64,000 nt of DNA from DAOUKH01 sp965261455 (GTDB taxonomy: Bacteria > Chloroflexota > Dehalococcoidia > SHYB01), in contig OZ253453.1 in NCBI GenBank assembly GCA_965261455.1, positions 2,480,001-2,544,000 of the forward strand, written 5' to 3'. Position 1 is the first letter of the stretch, and each line of letters begins with the position of its first letter. Position numbers and translations under genes: made by a program. The notes below the pieces were generated by a model. It made no database searches. It was given only the letters and a program-made list of their open reading frames with translations, and was not told where the DNA came from. Below, piece after piece: positions 26,501 through 33,833 of the stretch.

Positions 26501-26863
26501 CAGCCGGTTCATGCCATCGACGGCGCCCGTGGGCGTCTCGTCGCTGACCAGAATGTCGCCTTCAAATATCACGGCCAGGGCGTCGGTGAGGTCGAACACC
26601 GTGTTCGACCCGTCGCCGTCGGCGCGGGCGGTGAACCGCTGCACCGGAGAACCCGCGGCGGCGGAGACCTCGACCCCCACCACGTTGAAGCCGGAGTTGA
26701 CCGAGAAGTAAGCGCCGTCGTCCACGCCGCCGGTCAGCTGTACTGACACCGCGCTTTGACCGAAGGCCGGCCCCGCAAGCACGGCCGTGGCAACCAGGCC
26801 AAGAATGAGGAGCGCGAGAAGAGCGGTAGCGGGCGCGGCGCGATGGGCGCGCGGACTAGACAC
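23525..26863 (-). CDS. Large secreted surface protein with Ig-like domains
   Basis: About 1112 residues. GTG 26863 starts a signal peptide (basic start, hydrophobic TALLALLILGLVATAVL, then GPAFGQ cleavage site). The body is rich in Ala, Gly, Asp and Thr and shows repeated beta-sandwich-like starts such as DRTPPVMTSAS, TPPSASLDPP and APPTLQALSPVEGSF. The C-terminal 230 residues contain FLQPGWNLISLP and two VVRFDP/IVRFDP segments, typical of exported proteins in Chloroflexota. No sortase or S-layer-homology anchor is visible. Likely a cell-surface or matrix protein. The TTG/ATG options upstream to 26935 lie outside the signal peptide and are rejected. Confidence 0.75.
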   Translation of the reverse strand: MSSPRAHRAAPATALLALLILGLVATAVLAGPAFGQSAVSVQLTGGVDDGAYFSVNSGFNVVGVEVSAAAGSPVQRFTARADGDGSNTVFDLTDALAVIFEGDILVSDETPTGAVDGMNRLFTPLQTMGDSGIAHDNLPDGYWAREDIVVSIDGAPLPVDQYAILPDYAAGTVMVQVQTDSAPAAGADIRFTYKTPIFDIHDPGATPISALVSATDGVNTFAAQSIDAALGVVTLDGPPREALPTEDPRNVVLTFETGELGRIAGVAVSTETARSTGETRRYSVIESPAGSGRYPVDVGLVTAADLRAVRDRITAPDRTVGELLADLYVAGEGGLAARLTDLRDELGLADADAARTLVDRLVPAADGDTFFVGYGSAGASATIDLAPPTLQALSPVEGSFVTSATAELRATATDAGAGVDLSGLGTAVSAALMTVDGVVLGGAGGGLGAIAEGGGAVTFTASVPASDRVVSWSMDVGDRVGNRISAESAGAAGAPFTFIVDRTPPVMTSASTGLFYDAALRSEVGPEVGAVRIEFDGGVVAGLDGSAAGALLDPATVSAEDFLVNGVAPLAAAARGRYVYLRTADTRTDDTPLVEIAGPVADTAGNAMPMGASIRASDATGPSVTLAVEGGGQRTNRAVRVAAQASEPLGAAPRFSVENGSIVGGPFLEGDGVWSVVVAGHTDGAVVVTVEARDAGGNAMRRTGEDVSSQADGSRIAFLVSQRLAAGESGELTLAVDSDPARGPSVGPLATTLAGGVPDKPPRHIALADFEAAPRQGDIVTASYVFAATVSFTWDATPPSASLDPPAEGLPPTALTVEGPIWLRLDYGEPVTLSFLSFDDSERTHEVFTADGRVFVLAIEHLALGTHTLRVRAVDAAGNEGEGQEFIIEAVHGPTFDLFLQPGWNLISLPARPVSPAPSALFANTTVEAVVRFDPEVGLRASTTTLGVWSGEVTALVEGEAYWVYARRFETTGVELAGSRSPLIFTTQSLRRGVNYLGVVTRDVGNAVVGVEPAPVEASDYLESIAGKWERIVRFDPDPARGFEWLTPSMAGWNGVDPSGPDDEMGLGPDGVEGTEDDVASEKADNVPRAAPMLEPGRGYIVIMKEADDLFL

Positions 26864-26932
26864 AGGCGGCCCCTTAGCCGGGCTGCCCGGCTCATGTTGA
26901 AGGGAGCGCGCTGCAGCATAGCATAAGAATGT

Positions 26933-26944
26933 CACTATATAGTG
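26933..26944. promoter_or_regulatory. Palindrome CACTATATAGTG in the surface-protein/hrcA spacer
   Basis: A perfect 12-bp palindrome lies in the divergent spacer, 70 bp upstream of the surface-protein start and about 130 bp upstream of hrcA. It is a candidate operator; it does not resemble CIRCE. Confidence 0.3.
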
Positions 26945-27017
26945 CTATCACGATGTGACGTTAGCCGAAGGATTACGGGCAGGACGTCGCGGACGCGCAT
27001 AGACGCGTTGACGGCGC

Positions 27018-27043
27018 TATAATGAGCGCCCCCAGAGGGGGCG
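27018..27043 (+). promoter_or_regulatory. hrcA -10 box and leader hairpin
   Basis: TATAAT at 27018-27023 in the GCTATAAT context is followed at once by CGCCCCC-AGA-GGGGGCG (27027-27043), so the hairpin would sit at the very 5' end of the hrcA message. No CIRCE inverted repeat is present. Confidence 0.5.
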
Positions 27044-27070
27044 TCGCTTCTACGGGCGGCGGGGGTGGCC

Positions 27071-28084
27071 ATGCTAACGGGTCGTCAGCGGGATATCCTC
27101 AATTTCATCGTGGGCCGGTACGTGGTCCAAGCGGTTCCCGTGTCCAGTCAAGCGGTGGCCAAGAGTTCGGCGCTGCGGCTCAGCCCGGCCACGGCGCGCA
27201 ACGAAATGGCCGAGCTCGCTGAGGACGGCTTCATCCACCGGCCCCACATCTCGGCGGGAAGCGTCCCCCTCGACAAGGGTTACCGCTCCTACGTCGAGAC
27301 CCTGCCCGACGACCCCGAACTGCCTCCCGGCGACGCGGCGACTGCTCGCCACAGCCTCAGCGGCGCGAGCGAGGACGTCGAGCACTGGACGGCGGCCGCC
27401 GCGCAGACCCTGGCGGGGCTCATCGGCAACATGGCGCTGGTCACCCCGCCCAAGGCGGCCCAGGGCAAGATCCGGCGCCTCGAGTTGGTGCGGCTCCAAG
27501 AGTTCGCCGTCATGCTCATCCTCGTGCTCCAAGAGGCGAAAACGCGGCAGCGAATCGTCCCCATGACGCAGATGACGACCCAGGACGATCTGCAAACACT
27601 ATCGAACCGGTTGAGCTCGATCTACGCGGGCGCAAGCTACGACGGCGTCGATGCCGCGCCGCGGTTGGGCCCCATAGAGCGGCAGGTGCTCGGCGTCGTC
27701 AGGGAGCTCTTGCTGGAAGAGGAGCTCGACCGGATCGAAGAGCCCTACGTGTCGGGCCTGCGGAACCTAGTGGGCCAGCCCGAGTTCACCGAAGACGGCG
27801 CGCGCGCCGTCACCATCATTGGGTTGCTGGAGAACCGCCAGCTTCTCCGCGAGATGATCTCCGCGGCGATCGAGCGGAGCGACTGGCGGATCGTCATCGG
27901 CGGTGAGAACGAGGCCGAAGAGATGCACGATTGCAGCGTCGTCCTGTCACGCTACGGCGACCCCGAGGGCGTCGGGGGCGTCGTCGCTGCCCTGGGCCCT
28001 AAGCGCATGGACTATCGCCGCTCCATGGCCTCCGTCCGCCTGGTCTCCACCATCATGGGCGACATGGTCGCCAGCCTCGTTTAG
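27071..28084 (+). CDS. hrcA: Heat-inducible transcription repressor HrcA
   Basis: 337 residues. The N-terminal winged helix LTGRQRDILNFIVGRYV...SPATARNEMAELAEDGFIHRPHISAG and the DKGYRSYVE that follows are diagnostic, as is the C-terminal SVVLSRYGDPEGVGGVVAALGPKRMDYRRSMASVR. It represses chaperone operons by binding CIRCE and is kept active by GroEL in well-studied bacteria. ATG 27071 is chosen over the GTG six bases earlier. grpE follows after a 316-bp gap. I see no CIRCE element in the window, so its targets (groESL, dnaK) are presumably elsewhere. Confidence 0.93.
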   Translation: MLTGRQRDILNFIVGRYVVQAVPVSSQAVAKSSALRLSPATARNEMAELAEDGFIHRPHISAGSVPLDKGYRSYVETLPDDPELPPGDAATARHSLSGASEDVEHWTAAAAQTLAGLIGNMALVTPPKAAQGKIRRLELVRLQEFAVMLILVLQEAKTRQRIVPMTQMTTQDDLQTLSNRLSSIYAGASYDGVDAAPRLGPIERQVLGVVRELLLEEELDRIEEPYVSGLRNLVGQPEFTEDGARAVTIIGLLENRQLLREMISAAIERSDWRIVIGGENEAEEMHDCSVVLSRYGDPEGVGGVVAALGPKRMDYRRSMASVRLVSTIMGDMVASLV

Positions 28085-28117
28085 CCCCCTCCGCGGCCAA
28101 TTTTCCCCGCCAATGAC

Positions 28118-28138
28118 CCTTGACGGGCCTTGTCAAGG
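28118..28138 (+). terminator. Hairpin downstream of hrcA
   Basis: CCTTGAC-GGGCCTT-GTCAAGG is a seven-base-pair stem followed by GGGTTTATTCTTG. The T-run is interrupted, so it may be a weak terminator or a regulatory palindrome. Confidence 0.45.
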
Positions 28139-28358
28139 GGGTTTATTCTTGCGTTAAGAACATACGTGCTATTCGGCTGAATGCACAATTGCGCGCCTCC
28201 CCGTTGGGGAACGTGCGCCTGCGCCGGTTCACGCAGCGGAGCGTGGAGCGGCGCGCGTCGGCCCACCCTCCCCGGGTGCGTGCCGACGTCAGGGTACAAG
28301 GGCGGAGTGCGCCCCAAACGCGCCCCAAACGCGCCGCGAGGCGCAAGGGCGCATGTCG

Positions 28359-28364
28359 TACAAT
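28359..28364 (+). promoter_or_regulatory. -10 box TACAAT for grpE
   Basis: TACAAT lies 36 bases before the grpE ATG, giving a normal leader length. It indicates that grpE can be transcribed separately from hrcA. Confidence 0.45.
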
Positions 28365-28400
28365 GAAAGGACTCAACCCCTATGGATAGACGAGTAGGCC

Positions 28401-28925
28401 ATGCTGGACGAAGAGAAAGCGCAGGAAACGGACGAGACCGAGGCCGGTGTCGAGGACTCCGGCGAGGAGTCCCTAGAAGAGCGGGCGGCCCAGGCCGAAC
28501 AGTATCTCGAGAACTGGAAGCGGGCCGAAGCCGACTTAGTCAACTTCAAGAAGAAGACCGAGCAGGAGCGCCGCGAACTCAGCGTGTTCGCCAACGCCAT
28601 GCTCGTGACGTCGCTGCTGCCTGTCCTGGATGACATGGAGCGGGCCTTCGACTCGCTGGACGCCGACACGGCCGGCCTCGACTGGGTGGAAGGCCTCAAA
28701 CTCGTCTATCGCAAGCTGCTCTCAACGCTGGAAGGCCAGGGCCTGACCGTGATCGCGACGGTGGGCGAGCGGTTCGATCCAACGATGCACGAGGCCGTGA
28801 TGCAGGCCGAGGGCGAGGAAGGCGTTGTGGTGGGGGAGCTGCAGAAGGGCTACCGCTTCCACGAGCGGGTGGTCCGCCCCGCCATGGTGCAGGTCGGTGC
28901 CGGCGCCGCCTCGAAGGACGCCTAG
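28401..28925 (+). CDS. grpE: Nucleotide exchange factor GrpE
   Basis: 174 residues. A charged acidic N-terminus and a coiled coil (about residues 30-65, ENWKRAEADLVNFKKKTEQER) lead into LLPVLDDMERAF and the C-terminal beta domain with FDPTMHEAV and VVGELQKGYRFHERVVRPAMVQV, all GrpE signatures. It releases ADP from DnaK in the cytosol. dnaK and dnaJ, which usually follow, are not in the window; a lipoprotein gene comes next. Confidence 0.95.
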   Translation: MLDEEKAQETDETEAGVEDSGEESLEERAAQAEQYLENWKRAEADLVNFKKKTEQERRELSVFANAMLVTSLLPVLDDMERAFDSLDADTAGLDWVEGLKLVYRKLLSTLEGQGLTVIATVGERFDPTMHEAVMQAEGEEGVVVGELQKGYRFHERVVRPAMVQVGAGAASKDA

Positions 28926-28940
28926 CGTCCCGGTGGGCCG

Positions 28941-29258
28941 GTGAGGAGCGCAACCCTCAGGTCCGGGGTCGCTGCGGCCCTTATAGCCATCACCATCGCT
29001 GTGGCCGTAACCGCCTGCGGCGACCCGTCCGTACGCGGACGCGTCATCGAGGTGCGTGCCGGCGATATCATCGAGTGGGAGAGCATCGTCCTCCGCACCG
29101 ATGACGGCCGCGACCTCGAGTTTGCGCGCGGCGCGGAGATAGACCTGCGCTTCTGGCGGGCCTCGCACCTGCGCGAGCACATGACCTTGGGCCTGCCGCT
29201 CAGCGTCGAGTACGAGGCCGTCGACGGCGTCCTCGTCGCGACGGCCCTCGCCGACTAG
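28941..29258 (+). CDS. Small lipoprotein of unknown function
   Basis: 105 residues, GTG start 15 nt after grpE. A short hydrophobic signal ends in AVTAC with Cys as the lipidation site. The mature part (GRVIEVRAGDIIEWESIVLRTDDGRDLEF) reads like a small beta-barrel or OB-fold. Placement after grpE is unusual and probably only shares its transcript. Family not recognised. Confidence 0.65.
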   Translation: MRSATLRSGVAAALIAITIAVAVTACGDPSVRGRVIEVRAGDIIEWESIVLRTDDGRDLEFARGAEIDLRFWRASHLREHMTLGLPLSVEYEAVDGVLVATALAD

Positions 29259-29261
29259 TGC

Positions 29262-30122
29262 CTACCCGACGGTCAGCTGCTCCGCTCCGCGTGCGTAATT
29301 CAGGAGAGTGACCGAGGGATCGCGGTTCACCAGCGGACGCCCGAACATCGGATGGCCAAGGCTCCGCACCTCATGCTCCAACTCGTACAGCACGTCCCCA
29401 GTTTCCGGGTCGACGATGTCCTTGAACCGGAACTGATGGGCGTCGGACTCTTCGGTCACGAGGCCCCGGCGCTCAAGCTCCGTGTGAGCTGCCGAGAAGT
29501 CGGTCACGTAGACGGCGACGTGATGTCCGTCGTAAGGGCGCCACTCCGCCGGGTTCTCGATGAACACCAACGATTGGTCATATCCGGCGCGGACCACGGC
29601 GGCGAGGCGTCCGCCGGGGCGCAGCTCCGCCTTGGCGCCGAGCACCTGGTCGTAGAAGGCCACGATACCCTTCGCCGCACCCGCCGGAACGTTGAACTCC
29701 ACGTAGGGGACGCCCAGGCGCGCCCGAAACACATCGCCGGCCCCGACGCAGTCGAACCGGTTCCCCCAGGGGCAGGTCACGAGTAGATACCCATCTTCGG
29801 CCACGCACGCAAATTTTGTGCCGTCGAGCCGTGGCCGGATACGTTCTAGCCGCTCCCGCAGCTGTTCCAGGTCGGGAGTCACGAAGCCGATGCGCCCCCG
29901 CACGACCTGCGCGGTGGTGGAACGGGTCGGCAAGTGGAACTGCTGTCGTCCCGCGTTCACCCACATGTTCTCCAGCCCAACCGACATGTAGGGATCGCGG
30001 GTGAGCCCCAGGCCCATGATGTAGAACAGCGTGGCTTGAGGCTGATCGTCGATAGTGAGGTTCAGGTGGTCCATCGCGACCAGGTTCCCGAGGTCTTCGG
30101 TGGTACGGTCGTAGCTCGCCAT
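29262..30122 (-). CDS. VOC (glyoxalase/extradiol dioxygenase) superfamily protein
   Basis: 286 residues with two VOC modules: MDHLNLTIDDQPQATLFYIMGLGLTRD-type first half and a second half around VEFNVPAGAAKGIVAFYDQVLGAK and GHHVAVYVTDFSAAHTELERRG. Metal ligands are incomplete (the first-module His in DHLNL, the late Glu in YELEHE are seen), so catalysis is uncertain. Convergent with the lipoprotein gene (3 nt between stops). A TAGAAT -10 box is at 30159-30164. Confidence 0.75.
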   Translation of the reverse strand: MASYDRTTEDLGNLVAMDHLNLTIDDQPQATLFYIMGLGLTRDPYMSVGLENMWVNAGRQQFHLPTRSTTAQVVRGRIGFVTPDLEQLRERLERIRPRLDGTKFACVAEDGYLLVTCPWGNRFDCVGAGDVFRARLGVPYVEFNVPAGAAKGIVAFYDQVLGAKAELRPGGRLAAVVRAGYDQSLVFIENPAEWRPYDGHHVAVYVTDFSAAHTELERRGLVTEESDAHQFRFKDIVDPETGDVLYELEHEVRSLGHPMFGRPLVNRDPSVTLLNYARGAEQLTVG

Positions 30123-30158
30123 CAGCGTGTCCTCCGGATTACCGTGGGCTAGGCGCTC

Positions 30159-30164
30159 ATTCTA
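30159..30164 (-). promoter_or_regulatory. -10 box TAGAAT for the VOC gene
   Basis: TAGAAT on the minus strand in the GCTAGAATG context, 36 bases before the ATG. The same GCTAGAATG context occurs before folC. Confidence 0.45.
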
Positions 30165-30187
30165 GCAGCGGCGATGGGCTGGTCGTC

Positions 30188-31114
30188 CTAGGTGGGCGGC
30201 TCGCCCAGCAAGCGCCGCACCGATGCTTCGAGCTCGAATCTGGGCGAGAAGCCCTCGAAGCGGTCGAAGACAAGTCCGTCGGCGTCGACGAGGAAGACCC
30301 ACGGCTCGGTGGCCAGGCGCCACTCCCTGACGACCGCCCGGACCACCGGCTCGGCCTCGCCCGCGAGGACGAGGTCGGGGCGCTCCATGATCTCGACGTG
30401 GACGAAGTTCATGCCTCCGCCGTAGACCTCCGCCAGCGCCTCTGCGATTTCAAGCTGCGGCCCGCACGTCCGCGTCCCACAGAAGGCGGGCGTCGAGAAG
30501 ACGATCATGAGCGGGTTGCCCTCTGCCAGCGCGTCGGCGATTGACAGCCGGTAGAACTCCGGGTCACCCACGGGCCGAGCCGAGGTCAGCTGCTCGATGG
30601 GAGCGTCCGCCAGCGTGAGGTGGACGCTCGCGGGTGCCGGCTGTCCGAAGCCCGGCGTGTCGTAGCGCGTCTTGGCCCTGAAACCGGTGACCGCGGTGGT
30701 GGGCTCGCGCCCTGCGCGTTCGACCTCGGCCTCGACCAGATAGCCGCCGGTCTCGGTAAGGTCGAGGCGGATGGAGTAGAGGCCGGCGGCGGCAGGCGTC
30801 TCCGTGCCCAGGTGAAGGGCGGCCGTCTCCGCCACCGGCGCGCCGCCCTCATCGTCCGTGCGGCGGACGCGGACGATGACCTCGGCGGGGCCGAGCGGTG
30901 CGCCTCCCTCGTCGAGCAGGGCGAAGAGCAGCCGGTTCGGGCCCACGGTGATATCCGTCGTGGCAGGCCTGATCTGAACCGCGGGCGGCGTGGGGGAGGG
31001 GAGGGCCACCGGTGCCTCACTGGGGCCGCGTCCGCACGCGGCGATGGCCACCGCGGCGGCCATCGCGCCCGCCGCTACGAGCGATCGTCTCAGGATGTTC
31101 GAGGGTAGGCGCAT
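30188..31114 (-). CDS. Lipoprotein with C-terminal thioredoxin-like domain
   Basis: 308 residues. The signal VAAGAMAAAVAIAAC ends in a lipobox Cys. Residues about 40-150 form a beta-rich domain like those of sugar-binding or FixH-like modules (LFALLDEGGAPLGPAEVIVRV). The C-terminal domain has IVFSTPAFCGTRTCGPQLE, a thioredoxin-like start with a Cys-x4-Cys pair in place of CxxC, and WVFLVDADGLVFDRFEG. It is expected at the outer face of the membrane, perhaps in redox or metal handling. ATG 31114 lacks a Shine-Dalgarno sequence; an earlier in-frame start extends only non-signal sequence. Confidence 0.72.
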   Translation of the reverse strand: MRLPSNILRRSLVAAGAMAAAVAIAACGRGPSEAPVALPSPTPPAVQIRPATTDITVGPNRLLFALLDEGGAPLGPAEVIVRVRRTDDEGGAPVAETAALHLGTETPAAAGLYSIRLDLTETGGYLVEAEVERAGREPTTAVTGFRAKTRYDTPGFGQPAPASVHLTLADAPIEQLTSARPVGDPEFYRLSIADALAEGNPLMIVFSTPAFCGTRTCGPQLEIAEALAEVYGGGMNFVHVEIMERPDLVLAGEAEPVVRAVVREWRLATEPWVFLVDADGLVFDRFEGFSPRFELEASVRRLLGEPPT

Positions 31115-31156
31115 TAAGGGGCCCGGGCCGGGCGCATCGGGGACGCGCTCAGGGCA

Positions 31157-31162
31157 TATAAT
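31157..31162 (+). promoter_or_regulatory. -10 box TATAAT for the radical-SAM-like gene
   Basis: TATAAT lies 30 bases before the ATG at 31193, in the divergent spacer with the thioredoxin-like lipoprotein gene. Confidence 0.5.
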
Positions 31163-31192
31163 AAGCCGCCCCCGACTCCTTGAGGCTTCGCC

Positions 31193-32740
31193 ATGCCCGA
31201 AATCGACCTTGATCTGCTGCTGAGAGGCGTCCAAAAACCCGCGCGCTACTCTGGCGGCGAGTGGAACGCCGTGCCGGATCAACACGGCCCGGAGGCGTTG
31301 AACGTGGCGCTGTGCTGCCTCGACGGCTACGAGTCCGGCATGGGGAGCCGTGAGCTTCAGTGGCTCTACGTGGCCCTCAACGAGGCCCCGGGAATCCGCG
31401 CCGAGCGCGTCTTCCTTCCCGCCCGCGACATGGCCGATCGGCTAGGCTCCGCCGGGGTGGCGCTCTACGCGGTCGAGAGCAAGCGCCCCGTGCACGTCTT
31501 CGACGCCGTCGTGCTGCTGGCCCAGTGTCCCGCCCACCTGCTGAATGCCGCCGCGCTGCTGCGGCTCTCCCAGATCGAGCCTTTCGCGGCGGAGCGGGCC
31601 GACGCGGCACCGCTCATCGTGGCCGCGGGCGAGGGCATTGTGAACTGGGAGCCTATCGCGGCGTTCGTGGACGTCGCGCTGCTCGGCGACCCTGACGAGT
31701 CGCTCCCTGCGGCGCTTGAAGCCGCGTCCGTCGGCGGCGCCCGAGACGAGCGGTTGGCTCGCATCGCCCGCGTCCCTGGCGTCTACACGCCGTCGTTCTA
31801 CACGATCTCGGACGCGGACGGGACAGCGCGCTACATCGGGCCCGGCGAGCCGCCGGAGCTTCGCCGCCTCCACTGCGACTATCAGTCGTTCGCCGCGCGG
31901 CAGGTCGTCCCGCACATCGAGATCGACCGCGATGGCGGCCTCGTCGACCTCACGCGCTGCACCACCGCCGAGGAGGCGGCCCAGGCGGCGTTGGCGCTAG
32001 GGGAGGCCTGCGGCTACCAACAGGTCCGGCTCCTCGCACCGCCCCTGCGCGCCTACGACTTCTGCGCCGAGACGGCCGCTTGCCTCCGTCGCGCCGCCCC
32101 ATCGAGCGATCTGCGCCTCCTCTTGCCGCCGTTGGATGCCGGCTTCGCCGAGGCGATCGACGCCGGCGCGCTCGATGAGCTCGCCGCAGCGGCCGAGACG
32201 GCCTTTCGCGCCGGATGGCCAGGCCTCACGCTCGCCGCTCTCCTGGGGCAGCCCGACACGCCAGGCGTGAATGGCACGGCCTACGACGGCTCAACGGTCA
32301 TCGACGCCGCCCGCCGCGTCCTTGATGTGGGGCAACGGGTGCTGGGGCGGCGGCCGCGGCTCCGCGTCGAGCTCACGCCCTTCACACCCCTCGCCGGTGG
32401 CCCCGGCGAACGGCTGCCCGCGATCGATCCCGAACAGGCGCGGGAGACGGCGGCCAAGATCAAGAAGCAGCTCCGAAAGCTCGGCGCCCACACGGCGAGC
32501 GCCGACGCCGACACGGCGGTGATCGAGGCGGCGCTCTCACGGGCGGGCCGCGACGTCGTCGGCGTCTTCGCCGCCGAGGCATCCCCCCTCTACGACGAGC
32601 GCGACGGGGCCATCGACCGGCGCGCGTGGGAGGCGGCCTGCGAGGGTGCCGGTTTCGATTGGACGCGCCTGCTCGCCGTCCCCGCCGAGGGCGATCCCCT
32701 CCCCTGGGCGCACCTGGGACGAGCCGCGGCCCGCGCCTAA
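31193..32740 (+). CDS. TIGR03960-like radical SAM homologue lacking the [4Fe-4S] cysteine motif
   Basis: 515 residues. The start LLLRGVQKPARYSGGEWNAV and the following LDGYESGM..LQWLYVALNE correspond to the B12-binding-like N-terminus of TIGR03960 radical SAM proteins, and PGVYTPSFYTI, VPHIEI, then AAAAETAFRAGWPGLTLAALLGQP and LRVELTPFTPLAGGP follow the family order. Where the family has RGCTRGCRFCQAG this protein has TRCTTAEEAAQAA, so two of the three cluster ligands are gone and AdoMet cleavage is not expected. The KD and FPD motifs of the N-terminus are also altered. The frame is intact over its whole length, so it is probably a maintained pseudoenzyme rather than a decaying gene. Confidence 0.72.
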   Translation: MPEIDLDLLLRGVQKPARYSGGEWNAVPDQHGPEALNVALCCLDGYESGMGSRELQWLYVALNEAPGIRAERVFLPARDMADRLGSAGVALYAVESKRPVHVFDAVVLLAQCPAHLLNAAALLRLSQIEPFAAERADAAPLIVAAGEGIVNWEPIAAFVDVALLGDPDESLPAALEAASVGGARDERLARIARVPGVYTPSFYTISDADGTARYIGPGEPPELRRLHCDYQSFAARQVVPHIEIDRDGGLVDLTRCTTAEEAAQAALALGEACGYQQVRLLAPPLRAYDFCAETAACLRRAAPSSDLRLLLPPLDAGFAEAIDAGALDELAAAAETAFRAGWPGLTLAALLGQPDTPGVNGTAYDGSTVIDAARRVLDVGQRVLGRRPRLRVELTPFTPLAGGPGERLPAIDPEQARETAAKIKKQLRKLGAHTASADADTAVIEAALSRAGRDVVGVFAAEASPLYDERDGAIDRRAWEAACEGAGFDWTRLLAVPAEGDPLPWAHLGRAAARA

Positions 32741-32883
32741 GACGGCCTACGTCCGCTCCGCTTTCCTTTTACGCTGCCTGCTGCCCATCGAGTAAGCGAC
32801 GTCCTGTCGCTCCCTCTGGGAGGGGGTTGGATCAAAGACACAAGATGATGGGTCAGCTATTGTAAAGAATGCAGTATCTTGCG

Positions 32884-32918
32884 GTTACTACTTGCCTTTT
32901 GGGCAAAAGTCTAGTAAC
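32884..32918. promoter_or_regulatory. Nested inverted repeat upstream of the HxlR regulator
   Basis: GTTACTA (32884-32890) and TAGTAAC (32912-32918) enclose TTGCC and GGCAA arms. AT-rich TTACTA/TAGTAA palindromes suit HxlR-family operators, so autoregulation is likely. The preceding 140 bp after the radical-SAM-like gene hold only a short CCCTCTGGGAGGG repeat near 32812. Confidence 0.55.
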
Positions 32919-32973
32919 GTTGCCTTGACCAAAAGCGGCGCTCTGGAAGGCGCGGCATCCAAAGGAGGGGGCT

Positions 32974-33408
32974 ATGGCCACCCAAGTTGAGCAAACATCC
33001 TTTGACCTTCTAGGGAAGCGCTGGTCGGCGTTGATCGTGCAGGATCTGATCGGAGGCCCGCGGCGCTTCCGCGAGATTCTCGGCGATCTGGGCAGGATCA
33101 ACGATAAGGTGCTCTCTCAGCGGCTTAAGGAGCTGGAGGGGCGCGGGATCGTGAAGCGGCGGCTGTTCCCCGAAGTTCCGGTTCGTGTCGAGTACACGTT
33201 GACGGAGAAGGGGCGCGGCCTGGCGGGGGTGATCAACGCGATGGAGCAGTGGGACGCGGCCTGGTCCGACGGGGCGCCGCATCCCAAGAACGGCGCGGAT
33301 GCGATGCGCGAGCTCGCCGCCACGCCCTCCATCGCGCAGGCGTCGGCCGCTTCCCAAGACGCTGAATCCGGGGGCCATCGGTCCTTCTGGAGGCGCCTGG
33401 GACTCTAA
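32974..33408 (+). CDS. HxlR-family winged-helix transcriptional regulator
   Basis: 144 residues. FDLLGKRWSALIVQDLIGGPRRFREI, then RINDKVLSQRLKELEGRGIVKRRLFPEVPVRVEYTLTEKG is the DUF24/HxlR winged helix. The N-terminal Cys used for redox sensing by YodB/HypR-type members is absent. AAAGGAGG sits upstream of the ATG. A nested inverted repeat 56 bp upstream is its probable operator. No obvious target enzyme is adjacent; tatB-like follows. Confidence 0.87.
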   Translation: MATQVEQTSFDLLGKRWSALIVQDLIGGPRRFREILGDLGRINDKVLSQRLKELEGRGIVKRRLFPEVPVRVEYTLTEKGRGLAGVINAMEQWDAAWSDGAPHPKNGADAMRELAATPSIAQASAASQDAESGGHRSFWRRLGL

Positions 33409-33530
33409 CCACGCCTTCCCACCAGCGGCGCGAGCACCTCGAACGGGGCCCTCGAGGGCCCCATTCCTCGATTTCGCTGCCGCGCCGTATGCTATTCTCG
33501 TTGGCGGAATCGCAGGGAGGGACGGCGCGC

Positions 33531-33824
33531 GTGAACTTCTTCGGCATCGGGGCGATGGAGATCGCCGTCATCCTGATGGTCGCGCTCGTGGCGCTGGGTC
33601 CCAAGCGCTTGCCTCAAACGGCCCAGAAATTGGGCGTGATGCTCCACCAAGCGCGGCGCCAAGTGGCCGAGGCGCGCCAAATGTTCACCTTCGACGCGGA
33701 TCTGAACGCGCCGCCTGGAGCCCCGGATTCCTCGCCGCTGCCCACGAAGAACGTGGAGCGTGCGGAGAGCGACGACACCCCAGGCGCCGGCCCCGGCTCA
33801 CCCGCGTCCGGCATCGAGAGGTAA
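33531..33824 (+). CDS. Twin-arginine translocase TatA/TatB-family protein
   Basis: 97 residues. One transmembrane helix (FFGIGAMEIAVILMVALVAL) is followed by GPKRLPQTAQKLG and an amphipathic helix, then an acidic tail. The GP hinge and position before tatC suggest a TatB-like role, but TatA and TatB are hard to separate at this length. GTG 33531 has AGGGAGG upstream; the longer frame from 33489 adds no membrane segment. Confidence 0.8.
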   Translation: MNFFGIGAMEIAVILMVALVALGPKRLPQTAQKLGVMLHQARRQVAEARQMFTFDADLNAPPGAPDSSPLPTKNVERAESDDTPGAGPGSPASGIER

Positions 33825-33833
33825 GCGCCGCTC

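Larger units (their letters stand above)
28085..28400. other. hrcA-grpE intergenic region
   Basis: 316 bp without a gene. It holds a hairpin after hrcA (28118-28138), an internal duplication of GCGCCCCAAAC near 28311-28334, and a TACAAT -10 box at 28359-28364 serving grpE. Inspection shows no CIRCE (TTAGCACTC type) sequence. Confidence 0.5.

Noticed and set aside
26936..28400. CIRCE operator near hrcA or grpE
   Set aside because: Reading both spacers on both strands found no TTAGCACTC-N9-GAGTGCTAA or close variant.
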